The translations under genes and the position numbers were made by a program. Below are positions 23,790-32,328 of a stretch of 64,000 bases of DNA, piece after piece (within the stretch, counting starts at the first letter, position 1; the number at the start of each line of letters is the position of its first letter). Under the pieces are notes generated by a model that saw only the letters and a program-made list of their open reading frames with translations, did not search any database and was not told the origin of the DNA. Source of the stretch: Nitrospiraceae bacterium (GTDB lineage: Bacteria; Nitrospirota; Thermodesulfovibrionia; Thermodesulfovibrionales; UBA1546); the NCBI GenBank assembly GCA_021373015.1, contig JAJFTJ010000006.1, forward strand, positions 60,237-124,236. The letters are read 5' to 3'.

Positions 23790-25247
23790 ATGAACAAAAA
23801 AATCCAAAGTGTTTTAGTTGCAAATCGCGGAGTGCCTGCTGTAAGAATTATGCACACATGCAGGGACAGAAAAATATCTACAACTGCTGTATACAGTGCG
23901 CCAGACAGGCTGGCTCACCATGTATTCATGGCAGATACTGCTGTGCATATTGGAGAAGCTCCGCCAATAGAGTCCTATCTGAACATGGAAAAAATAATTA
24001 AAGCTGCTATTCATAGCAGGTCAGACGCAATACATCCAGGCTGGGGATTTCTGGCAGAAAATCCTGTCTTTGCACAGATGGTTATTGATGAGGGGCTGGT
24101 CTGGATTGGGCCTAAGCCCGAGGTTCTCAAAATAATGGGAGACAAGATCGAATCAAAAAAAATTGCAGGCAAGGCTAATCTGCCAACCATCCCCGGCATT
24201 GATAATGTCACAAGCATAGACCAGATAAAAAAATGGCTGAAAAACAGCAATGTTAGTTTCCCTATTATGCTAAAGGCATCGGCAGGCGGCGGCGGAAAAG
24301 GAATGGTAAAGGTCGAAAATGAAGACAGTCTTAAACTGGCCTTTGCACAGGTAAAATCTGAAGCAAAAAAATCATTCGGAAACGATACCATATTAGTAGA
24401 AAAATACATTGAACGCGGCAGGCACATTGAAGTCCAGGTAGTGGCTGATGATGATGGCAATGTAGCGCATCTGTTTGAAAGAGAATGCACTATACAGAGA
24501 CGCAATCAAAAAATTATAGAGGAAGCGCCGTCTCCGACACTTGACGATAATCTTCGTTATGATATCTGCAGTCAGGCAGTCCGCCTCATGAAAGAAATAG
24601 GCTATTCAACTGCAGGAACAGTTGAATTTATTTTTGACTCGGCTGCAAGAAAATTTTATTTTCTGGAAGTCAATACAAGGCTCCAGGTCGAACACGGAAT
24701 AACAGAACTTATAACAGGATTAGATATTGTCGGAATAATGTTTGATACAGCAGTGGGGAAAAAACTGCCTTTCAATCAGTCTGACATTCACCCAAACCGC
24801 TGGGCTCTTGAAGTCCGCCTTAATGCGGAGGATCCAAAAAATTTCAGCCCATCTTTTGGAAAGATAACAAGACTTCAGGTCCCGATGGGTCCTAACGTAA
24901 GAGTAGCATCAGGCGTTTATGAAGGCTCTGACATCCCTCCTTATTATGATTCACTGTTCATGCTACTTATGACAGCAGGAGCTGACAGAAAAGATGCGAT
25001 CAGGGTTATGGACCGTGCACTCGGAAGAAACCTGAGAGTGGAAGGCGTAAAAACCCTTGCGCCGCTTTTGTTGAGCATCATAAGACATCCGTCTTTCATA
25101 GAGGGAGATTTTTCCACACGCTTTATCGAAGAACATATGGATGAATTGATATCCATGTTTACAGAAAAGAACAGTGAAGACGAAGTGCTCAAGATAGCAA
25201 GATATGTCGCTGAAATATCAGCGCTGGGAACTCAAAAATGGATGTAA
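23790..25247 (+). CDS. Biotin carboxylase subunit of a two-subunit acyl/2-oxoacid carboxylase
   Basis: ATP-grasp enzyme that carboxylates biotin with bicarbonate and ATP. It shows the family start (VLVANRGVPAVRIMHTCRD), the glycine-rich ATP loop KASAGGGGKGM, the ERECTIQRRNQKIIEEAPSP block, and EVNTRLQVEHGITEL carrying the catalytic residues. Length 485 aa suits PycA/CfiB-type subunits. The usual AIRV of the first strand reads PAVRI, and VEH-x-VTE reads VEHGITE, so it is slightly divergent. The stop overlaps the start of the carboxyltransferase gene, so the two form one enzyme. Confidence 0.92.
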   Translation: MNKKIQSVLVANRGVPAVRIMHTCRDRKISTTAVYSAPDRLAHHVFMADTAVHIGEAPPIESYLNMEKIIKAAIHSRSDAIHPGWGFLAENPVFAQMVIDEGLVWIGPKPEVLKIMGDKIESKKIAGKANLPTIPGIDNVTSIDQIKKWLKNSNVSFPIMLKASAGGGGKGMVKVENEDSLKLAFAQVKSEAKKSFGNDTILVEKYIERGRHIEVQVVADDDGNVAHLFERECTIQRRNQKIIEEAPSPTLDDNLRYDICSQAVRLMKEIGYSTAGTVEFIFDSAARKFYFLEVNTRLQVEHGITELITGLDIVGIMFDTAVGKKLPFNQSDIHPNRWALEVRLNAEDPKNFSPSFGKITRLQVPMGPNVRVASGVYEGSDIPPYYDSLFMLLMTAGADRKDAIRVMDRALGRNLRVEGVKTLAPLLLSIIRHPSFIEGDFSTRFIEEHMDELISMFTEKNSEDEVLKIARYVAEISALGTQKWM

Positions 25248-27268
25248 GCATGAAAGATTATATTTTTACAAAACCAGGGCATTCCCCAAGGGAAATAATT
25301 AAAAACATACGCTCTCTTAAAGGTGTATGCCTGACATCTGTTGGTATGCGTGATGCCGGACAATCTGATTTCAAGAACCGCCATCGCATATATGATCTCA
25401 AGACATTAGCTCCATACTACAATAGGATGGGACTTTTCAGCGCTGAATGCCATGGAGGAGCAAAATGGCATGTAGGCATAATGAACAGAAGAGAAAGCCC
25501 TTTTGAAGAAATTGATATTCTAAGGCAGTCAATGCCTGATGTGCTTTTGCAGACATTAGTAAGAGAGACTAATCTCTGGGGATACAGACCATATCCTAAA
25601 AATGTCATCGAATATGTTTTATCAAAGATTGATATCGACATATGGCGGTGTTTTTCTTTTCTTAATGACGTAAGAAACATGCGCACAGTAGCAGAGGTTG
25701 TAATGAAAAGGGGGAAACTCTTTGAGCCTGCAATATCATTTACATCCGCTGATTGGACAACAAATGATTATTACCTTTCGGTTGTTAAAGACATCATAGA
25801 TCTATGCGGAGGAACAAACGAGATAGTCCTCTGTATCAAGGATATGGCTGGTGTTGGAGATATCTCAAGAATAGGCAGTCTTGTCAATGCAATAAAACAG
25901 AAATATCCGGACTTAATCATACAATATCACAGGCACATAACTGATGGTCTCGCAATACCTGCTTTTTTAGCTGCTGCAAAAGCAGGAGCCAAAATATTCG
26001 ATGTTCAGGAAGATTCGCTTGTCCGTTTTTACAGCCATCCTCCTATTCTCAGCGTTCAGGCTTTTTTTGAAGAATCAGGAATTCCTGTTCATCTAAACAG
26101 AAAAGAGACAGAACAAGCTGTTCAGAAAGTACGCGAATGGATCGGACAATATGAATGGGCTGAGTCGCCTTTTAAAGGCTATGATCATACAGTTACTCTT
26201 CATAGAATGCCCGGCGGAGCATTTCCAAGTTCATTCGAACAGGCTGAAAAAGGCGAGTTTCTTCATCTTATGCCTGCTATTTTAAAAATTATGTCTTTAT
26301 ATAACAGGATTGTAAAATATTTTGATGTTACACCCGGCTCACAGATTACATGGGTCACATGCAGCGGGATCATAAACAGATATTCAAAAGAAAAAGGAGA
26401 TGCCGGAGTAAAACATATAATCAAGCTTCTGACAAAATTTATAGAAGAAAAAGAACAGAAAATCGAAGAGATGACCAAAGAAGAACAGGAAGAACTTTTT
26501 ATGCTTTTTAGAAATGCGCCCGGAGATTTTAAAAACCTTCTTCTTGGAAATTATGGGAAACTCCCTATTGGGTGGCCAGCAGACTGGGTGTATAAAAGCA
26601 CATTTGGAGATAAATGGAGGGAAAAGATAAACGAACGCAAAGAACTTTCCCCTCTTGAATCGCTGGAGCCTGACGACATTCAAAAAATTCGGGAAGAACT
26701 TTCTGAATATTTGGGCAGGGAATCTGAAGAAGAAGAACTTATACTCTACCTGATGCATCCTAAAGATACGCTGGGGTATATTGAATTTATAGAGAAATAC
26801 GGCGAAGCCCCATTGGCGCTTCCAACAGATGTCTGGAGAGAAGGACTTAAAAAACCCGGAGACATAGTAAATTTTGAATTATGGGGGAAACCTTATTCAG
26901 TAGAATTTGTCTCTATAGGCTCTGAAAACGAAGGCATCATTCATGTTGTTATGAGTGTTAACAACAGAACCCGTGTCTACAAAGTAGAAACTCCAAGAGC
27001 CAAGAAAACAGAAATACGGATCGCAAAAACAGCTAATGATATCGGAGCTCCTATTAATGGAAATGTCTGGAGAATAGGCAATACTGAAAGAGGAACTCTC
27101 CGAATCGGAGATATAGTCCATAAAGGCGAAGAGATCGCAAATCTTGAAGCCATGAAGATGGAAAATGTAATCACCGCGCCATTTGACGGCCAGATAATCG
27201 AGATATGCATAAAACTCAACGATTCTGTACAAGAAGAACAACTACTTTTTGTTATTGAGAGATACTGA
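25238..27268 (+). CDS. Divergent carboxyltransferase-BCCP subunit (PycB/CfiA-like)
   Basis: 676-aa partner of the biotin carboxylase. Residues about 25-330 are an HMG-lyase-like TIM barrel. It keeps the RDA-x-QS metal/substrate motif (MRDAGQS), the carbamylated-lysine motif IKDMAGV and an HxH pair (QYHRHITDG). It departs from pyruvate carboxylase where HTHDTSG and the WGGATFD motif would be (HGGAKWHVG). MPGG and DVTPGS are present. A long helical stretch leads to the C-terminal biotinyl domain (EAMKMEN, biotin-accepting Lys640). The acceptor may be pyruvate, 2-oxoglutarate or another 2-oxoacid. Start at 25238 overlaps the upstream gene; an ATG at 25250 is possible. Confidence 0.85.
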   Translation: MDVSMKDYIFTKPGHSPREIIKNIRSLKGVCLTSVGMRDAGQSDFKNRHRIYDLKTLAPYYNRMGLFSAECHGGAKWHVGIMNRRESPFEEIDILRQSMPDVLLQTLVRETNLWGYRPYPKNVIEYVLSKIDIDIWRCFSFLNDVRNMRTVAEVVMKRGKLFEPAISFTSADWTTNDYYLSVVKDIIDLCGGTNEIVLCIKDMAGVGDISRIGSLVNAIKQKYPDLIIQYHRHITDGLAIPAFLAAAKAGAKIFDVQEDSLVRFYSHPPILSVQAFFEESGIPVHLNRKETEQAVQKVREWIGQYEWAESPFKGYDHTVTLHRMPGGAFPSSFEQAEKGEFLHLMPAILKIMSLYNRIVKYFDVTPGSQITWVTCSGIINRYSKEKGDAGVKHIIKLLTKFIEEKEQKIEEMTKEEQEELFMLFRNAPGDFKNLLLGNYGKLPIGWPADWVYKSTFGDKWREKINERKELSPLESLEPDDIQKIREELSEYLGRESEEEELILYLMHPKDTLGYIEFIEKYGEAPLALPTDVWREGLKKPGDIVNFELWGKPYSVEFVSIGSENEGIIHVVMSVNNRTRVYKVETPRAKKTEIRIAKTANDIGAPINGNVWRIGNTERGTLRIGDIVHKGEEIANLEAMKMENVITAPFDGQIIEICIKLNDSVQEEQLLFVIERY

Positions 27269-27304
27269 TTAAGCTTATTCAAAGAAAATTACAGGAGGAC
27301 AGGA

Positions 27305-28183
27305 ATGGCAGATATAGTGCTGGAAACAAATCTGAATGATCTTAAACTTCTAAGGCGCGGGAAGGTCAGGGATGTGTACGAAGTTGATGATTATTTACTG
27401 ATTATAGCTACTGACAGGATATCTGCATTTGATGTTGTTTTGCCGAACGGGATTCCTGATAAGGGAAGGATACTTACGCAAATTTCGATATTCTGGTTTG
27501 ATAAGATAAAGAATATTATCGAGAATCATATTGTTGCAACAGATGTAAAAGAATATCCTAAGATTCTTCAAAAATATAAAAACATTCTTGAAGGCAGAAG
27601 CATGCTTGTCAGAAAAGCAGAGCCCCTGCCTGTTGAATGTATTGTCAGGGGTTATCTTTCAGGCTCAGGATGGAAAGAATATAAAAAAAGCAAAACTGCC
27701 GGTGGGATAAAACTTCCTGAAGGACTTTCTGAATCATCAAGGTTGGAAGAGCCTATTTTTACTCCAAGCACAAAAGCAGAAGAAGGACATGATATAAACA
27801 TAAGTTTTGAAGAGGTAAAAAGAATAGTCGGCTCCGAGCTTGGAGAGAGTTTGAGAAATGTAAGTTTTAAGGTTTATAGCAAGGTCAGAGACATTGCTGA
27901 GAAAAAAGGGATCATCATTGCTGACACAAAAATGGAATTTGGCATTTACAAAAACAAACTTATTATCATCGATGAACTCTTAACCCCCGATTCATCAAGA
28001 TTCTGGTCTATCAAAAACTATCAGCCCGGAAAACCGCAGGACAGTTTCGATAAACAGATAGTAAGAGATTATCTGCTCACACTTGACTGGAATCAAACTT
28101 ATCCGGGGCCGGAACTCCCCGATGAAATTGTTAACAAGGCGGCTGACAGGTACAGAGAAATATACAAGATACTTACAGCGTAG
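27305..28183 (+). CDS. purC: SAICAR synthase
   Basis: Joins aspartate to CAIR in de novo purine synthesis. The start ([13 protein letters not shown]) and the blocks [36 protein letters not shown] and [12 protein letters not shown] are the family signatures (seen in shorter form as RISAFD and DSSRFW). Length 292 aa matches the longer, eukaryote-like PurC form. AGGAGGACAGG precedes the ATG. It follows the carboxylase operon by 36 bases and may be cotranscribed. Confidence 0.95.
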   Translation: MADIVLETNLNDLKLLRRGKVRDVYEVDDYLLIIATDRISAFDVVLPNGIPDKGRILTQISIFWFDKIKNIIENHIVATDVKEYPKILQKYKNILEGRSMLVRKAEPLPVECIVRGYLSGSGWKEYKKSKTAGGIKLPEGLSESSRLEEPIFTPSTKAEEGHDINISFEEVKRIVGSELGESLRNVSFKVYSKVRDIAEKKGIIIADTKMEFGIYKNKLIIIDELLTPDSSRFWSIKNYQPGKPQDSFDKQIVRDYLLTLDWNQTYPGPELPDEIVNKAADRYREIYKILTA

Positions 28184-28189
28184 AAATTT

Positions 28190-28744
28190 TTATTCTAGCC
28201 TAAATTTCGCAGCAATACGGCCTGCGTATTTATTTATCAAATTGCTTCTTTTTAAAAACGGGAACACAGGTTTTCTTCTGCTTCCAAGCTTTCTGATTTC
28301 CCAGAGAAGGTCATTGTTTGTGTTATCAACTCTGAGACCAAATCTGAAAGCTGCTATGGCAAGCTTCTTCTGTCTTGCTGCAAGATATGCCCTGCCAAGA
28401 TTAAGACAAAGCAATACCTGATATCGTTTCTCTTCTGATGTAAACGCAAAGCCCAGTCTGTCTACAGCATCCTTGCACAATTTGATTCCCTCTGCAAATC
28501 TGCCCTCTACACAAGTAAGCAGGTAACCATAATAAGACTTTATAAATGGATCATCAGGAAGTTCAATCATTGCATCTTTTATTGTTTTAAAAGCTTGTTT
28601 CTTGTTTTTTCTTTGAAGGAGTTTTTCGATAATATCAAAATATTCTGTTCTTTTGGGAGTTCCCTTATAATCCAGCGTTACAACCTCAATGGTATCTCCA
28701 GGTCTTTTTTCTGCAGCCATATTTATCTTATGCTCATCATTCAC
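28190..28744 (-). CDS. TPR-like protein of unknown function
   Basis: 184-aa protein without a signal peptide. A short polar N-terminus leads into helical TPR-type repeats (RKNKKQAFKTIKDAMIELPDD; SYYGYLLTCVEGRFAEGIKLC; LNLGRAYLAARQKKLAIAAF), and the end is very basic (RRKPVFPFLKRSNLINKYAGR). No enzyme motif. It converges with purC (six bases between) and diverges from pepA. Confidence 0.72.
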   Translation of the reverse strand: MNDEHKINMAAEKRPGDTIEVVTLDYKGTPKRTEYFDIIEKLLQRKNKKQAFKTIKDAMIELPDDPFIKSYYGYLLTCVEGRFAEGIKLCKDAVDRLGFAFTSEEKRYQVLLCLNLGRAYLAARQKKLAIAAFRFGLRVDNTNNDLLWEIRKLGSRRKPVFPFLKRSNLINKYAGRIAAKFRLE

Positions 28745-28781
28745 GAGTATTATTCTTACTATATCTACATATTAAATCAAG

Positions 28782-28810
28782 TTGAAATACCGCAAATGCT
28801 CTGTTATAAT
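28782..28810 (+). promoter_or_regulatory. Strong promoter of pepA
   Basis: TTGAAA (28782-28787), exactly 17 bases, then TATAAT (28805-28810), preceded by TG at 28802-28803 (extended -10). The leader to the ATG at 28860 is about 43 bases. One of the best vegetative promoters in the window. Confidence 0.82.
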
Positions 28811-28859
28811 TCAACATTAATTCTTCCATACACAAGACTTGCATCTGGAAAGAAAACTT

Positions 28860-30341
28860 ATGGCTATGAATCTGACAATAAAAAACGTAAAGGAAAGACA
28901 ATTCCCATGCAATGCTTTAATATTGCCTGTAGTAGAGGGTGAACTTGATTATTACAGTAAAATAAGTCCTGAAACTCATTCTTTCCTGAAAAAAATTTCT
29001 ACGGAAGAATTCAGCGGCAAACATAATGAAGTTCTGCTTATTCATTCACCCAAAGATATCAAACCTCAAAGACTGCTCTTTATTGGTCTTGGCAAAAAAA
29101 CTGATATTTCTCCTGAAAAATTGAGACAGGCGGGCGGCAAGGCAGCTGCGTATCTTGCTGAAAGAGGCATTAAAAAAACAGGTCTTTCAACAAGCCTTAT
29201 TGAATCATTAAAACTCTCTTCTTCAGATTTTATCGAAGGCTCGCTTCTGAGTTTATATAAATTCAGAAAATATTTAAAAAAAGAAAAACAGTATGGGATA
29301 GATATTCTTACGCTTCTTGCAAAACCCTCACAACTTCTTAAAGAAAAACTTATCTGGGCAAAAACAGCTGTTGATGCAGTGAATTTTGCAAGAGATTTGA
29401 TTAACACACCATCAAATGACATGACGCCGACCCATCTTGCAAAAACAGCTCTGTCATTAAGAAAAAAGAACCTTTCAGTAAAAGTTTTAGGGAGAATAGA
29501 AGCCGAGAAACTGGGGATGGGAGCTTATCTTTCAGTAAGCAAAGGTTCTCATCAACCTCCAAAATTTATCTTGCTTGAATATCGAGGTAAAAAATCCAGC
29601 TCAAAAATAAAACCCCTTGTGCTCATAGGAAAATCAATAACTTTTGACAGCGGAGGCATATCACTCAAGCCTTCTGAAAACATGGAAAAAATGAAGGATG
29701 ATATGTCGGGCGGCGCTGCTGTGTTAGGAATATTCAAGGCAGTTTCTGAAGCTGAACTTCCTATACACATTGTCGGCATATTGCCTGCAACAGAGAATCT
29801 TCCGGGCGGATCTGCAACAAAACCCGGCGATATTGTAAAAGCGCTGGACGGGAAAACCATAGAGATAATAAATACCGACGCTGAAGGCCGTCTTGTTCTT
29901 GCAGATGCAATAACATATGCAAAGCATTTTAACCCGAGCGCAATAATTGACATTGCAACATTAACAGGAGCATGTACAATCACATTCGGCAATGAGGCAA
30001 TTGCAATGATGGGGAATAATCGTGAACTGCTTGATAAGATCAAAAAATCATCGGAGAGGACTTATGAACGAGCATGGGAAATGCCGCTGTTCGATGAATA
30101 TAAGGACTATTTAAAAAGTGATATAGCTGATATTAAAAACACCGGCGGCAGAAGCGGTTCACTGATAACAGCAGCATATTTTTTGTATGAATTTGCTCAA
30201 GATACGCCATGGGTGCATCTTGATATAGCCTCAACAGCATGGATTGACAAGGAAAAACCTTATCTTGCAAAAGGCGCATCAGGAATAGGTGTAAGGCTTA
30301 TTCTGGATTTTATAGCAAAGGAATTAAAAACTTTCAGTTAA
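28860..30341 (+). CDS. pepA: Leucyl aminopeptidase (M17)
   Basis: Cytosolic dinuclear-metal aminopeptidase. The metal and catalytic residues are in the C-terminal domain: Lys and Asp in IGKSITFDSGGISLKP, Asp in MKDDMSGG, and Asp/Glu in NTDAEGRL with the catalytic Arg. Length 493 aa is usual. The frame runs up to a TTG at 28839, but GGAAAG before the ATG at 28860 is the better start. Its 3' end overlaps the convergent ribD stop by eight bases. Confidence 0.94.
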   Translation: MAMNLTIKNVKERQFPCNALILPVVEGELDYYSKISPETHSFLKKISTEEFSGKHNEVLLIHSPKDIKPQRLLFIGLGKKTDISPEKLRQAGGKAAAYLAERGIKKTGLSTSLIESLKLSSSDFIEGSLLSLYKFRKYLKKEKQYGIDILTLLAKPSQLLKEKLIWAKTAVDAVNFARDLINTPSNDMTPTHLAKTALSLRKKNLSVKVLGRIEAEKLGMGAYLSVSKGSHQPPKFILLEYRGKKSSSKIKPLVLIGKSITFDSGGISLKPSENMEKMKDDMSGGAAVLGIFKAVSEAELPIHIVGILPATENLPGGSATKPGDIVKALDGKTIEIINTDAEGRLVLADAITYAKHFNPSAIIDIATLTGACTITFGNEAIAMMGNNRELLDKIKKSSERTYERAWEMPLFDEYKDYLKSDIADIKNTGGRSGSLITAAYFLYEFAQDTPWVHLDIASTAWIDKEKPYLAKGASGIGVRLILDFIAKELKTFS

Positions 30342-31416
30342 TATATCCCTCAATCAAAATATCCTCTCCAATAGTTTTGTGATTTATGTCTTTTATCTGA
30401 TATGCCTCTGAAAGTTTTCTGAAAGTCTTTCCTCCAACAGCAGTAAATGATTCTTTTCCGCCTATTATTTTCGGGGCTATAAAAAACATGATTTTATCCA
30501 CAATACCGTCTTCAAGCGCATGGCTGTTCAATGAAGACCCTCCTTCAATCATTACAGATGAGATCTCCAACTCTCCAAGAATATTCATCAGCCACTTAAG
30601 ATCAAGATTCTTTTCCTCATATTCAATAATCCTGACCCCCCTGCCAAGCAAAGTATTTTTCTTCTCTTTATCCTGCAACTTTGAACTGGCAACTATTATT
30701 GTCTGAGGCGGGGTAATAAGAATTTTAGAATCAATGGGAATATCGAGTCTTGGGTCAATTATGATTCTTACAGGATCTTTCTTGCCTTTTATTCTTGAAG
30801 TTAATTGCGGGTCATCTGCCTTAATAGTCCCGATCGCAGTCATAACTGCATCAGTGCTGCTTCTCAGGTTGTGAACATATTGTCTTGCCTTTTCTCCTGT
30901 AATCCATTTTGACTCGCCTTCCGGAGTTGCTATCTTTCCATCCAGAGTCATTGCAACTTTCATTGTTACAAAAGGTATTTTTTTTGTTATGTATTTAATG
31001 TAAGCTTCATTTAATTTTACGCATTCTTTTTCCAGCACACCAGAGACAACCTTTATCCCTGCATTCTCCATCTCTTTAATCCCTCTGCCAAAAACTTTGG
31101 GATTAGGATCTTTCATTCCTAAAATAACTTTTTTTATCCCTGATTCAATTATTGCCTTTGTACAGGGCGGAGTTAATTTTTCTGTGTGGCAGCATGGTTC
31201 GAGATTGACGTAAAGTGCAGTGCCTTTTGCTTTTGCACCTGTTTTTTGGATTACAAGCGCTTCAGCGTGCGGAGTTCCGGGTTTTTTATGAAAATCCTCA
31301 GCAATAATCTTTTCGTTTTTAACAAGAAGAGCGCCAACCATCGGATTAGGGCTTGTCATTCCGCTTGCCTTAGCTGCAAGCCTCAAAACCCTCTTCATCA
31401 TCAGAGCATCATTCAT
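30334..31416 (-). CDS. ribD: Bifunctional riboflavin deaminase/reductase RibD
   Basis: Catalyses the second and third steps of riboflavin synthesis. The N-terminal deaminase has His50-Ala-Glu52 and the zinc cysteines in EPCCHTEKLTPPC (Cys76, Cys85). The C-terminal reductase domain begins near residue 145 (PFVTMKVAMTLDGKIA) and contains ARQYVHNLRSSTDAVM and MIEGGSSLN. Length 360 aa is normal. No other rib genes are in the window. There is no Shine-Dalgarno sequence; TAAAAT lies eight bases upstream of the ATG. Confidence 0.95.
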   Translation of the reverse strand: MNDALMMKRVLRLAAKASGMTSPNPMVGALLVKNEKIIAEDFHKKPGTPHAEALVIQKTGAKAKGTALYVNLEPCCHTEKLTPPCTKAIIESGIKKVILGMKDPNPKVFGRGIKEMENAGIKVVSGVLEKECVKLNEAYIKYITKKIPFVTMKVAMTLDGKIATPEGESKWITGEKARQYVHNLRSSTDAVMTAIGTIKADDPQLTSRIKGKKDPVRIIIDPRLDIPIDSKILITPPQTIIVASSKLQDKEKKNTLLGRGVRIIEYEEKNLDLKWLMNILGELEISSVMIEGGSSLNSHALEDGIVDKIMFFIAPKIIGGKESFTAVGGKTFRKLSEAYQIKDINHKTIGEDILIEGYIN

Positions 31417-31481
31417 AGATAAATATTTTACCTTATTCTGATTGGATTTCTAAGAATAAACACGCTGTAAGAATTTAATAA

Positions 31482-32276
31482 TTATTTTTTATAGTAATGC
31501 ATCGCTTCTGGGATAAATGTCTCAATACCATTTATCCTTGTTGCATCAGAAGGATGCGTGCTCAAAAATGCCGGCGGTTGTTTCCCTTTGTGTTTTTCAG
31601 ACATCTCCTTCCAGAAAACAACTGCGGCTCTTGGGTCATACCCTGCGAGCGCCATAAATATTAATCCTAATCTGTCTGCTTCTGTCTCTTGCAGTCTGCT
31701 GTAAGGCAGAAGGACTCCTATCTGAGCGCCGATGCCATATGCAGCCATGAACAGCTGATTAGTCTTTCCATACTGTTTTGAAAGAGCCACATCAAGAGCC
31801 ACTCCTCCTAATTCTGCGACGAGCATCTGGCTCATCCTTTCGTCACCGTGATTTGCAATTACATGCGAAATTTCATGCCCTAGCACCACAGCAAGGCCGG
31901 TCTCATTTTTTACAACAGGAAGTATCCCTGTATAAACAACTACTTTTCCTCCGGGCATAGCCCATGCGTTCACACTTTTATCTTCGATTAGATTGAATTC
32001 CCACTTGTAATCTTTCACGATATCAGACAGGTTGTTCTGGGCAAGATATTTTTCTACAGCGTTTGCAATTTTTTTGCCTACTTTGCTTACCATTAATGCT
32101 TCTTCTGTATTATAAACTGCTTTATTTTTTAACAGGAACTCTTTGTATGAGTCATTGCTCATTGTCAGGATTGTATCGGAAGGTATGAGTTTCAGCTGCT
32201 GCCTGCCTGTAATAGGGACTGTTGAACACGCAACCAGAAATACGAGAGCTGATACTGCAAAGATTATTTTTTTCAT
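31482..32276 (-). CDS. M48-family metallopeptidase lipoprotein
   Basis: Zinc protease of the LoiP/BepA-like M48 group, probably anchored in the outer membrane and facing the periplasm. The signal ends in lipobox LVAC followed by STVPITGRQQL, typical of this subfamily. Active site HEXXH is in LGHEISHVIANH; the third zinc ligand is in the ETEADRLGL block. The frame opens 30 bases earlier, but MKKIIFAVSALVF is a proper signal start, so I use the ATG at 32276. Likely role is quality control of outer-membrane proteins. Confidence 0.9.
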   Translation of the reverse strand: MKKIIFAVSALVFLVACSTVPITGRQQLKLIPSDTILTMSNDSYKEFLLKNKAVYNTEEALMVSKVGKKIANAVEKYLAQNNLSDIVKDYKWEFNLIEDKSVNAWAMPGGKVVVYTGILPVVKNETGLAVVLGHEISHVIANHGDERMSQMLVAELGGVALDVALSKQYGKTNQLFMAAYGIGAQIGVLLPYSRLQETEADRLGLIFMALAGYDPRAAVVFWKEMSEKHKGKQPPAFLSTHPSDATRINGIETFIPEAMHYYKK

Positions 32277-32328
32277 AATGCTTATTTTAAGCCTCAACAT
32301 TCTCAATTCATTGATTCAGAATTAAAAT

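Noticed and set aside
32307..32328. M48 peptidase start at the earlier ATG (32306)
   Set aside because: It would put ten charged residues before a clear signal peptide; the internal ATG at 32276 is the natural lipoprotein start.
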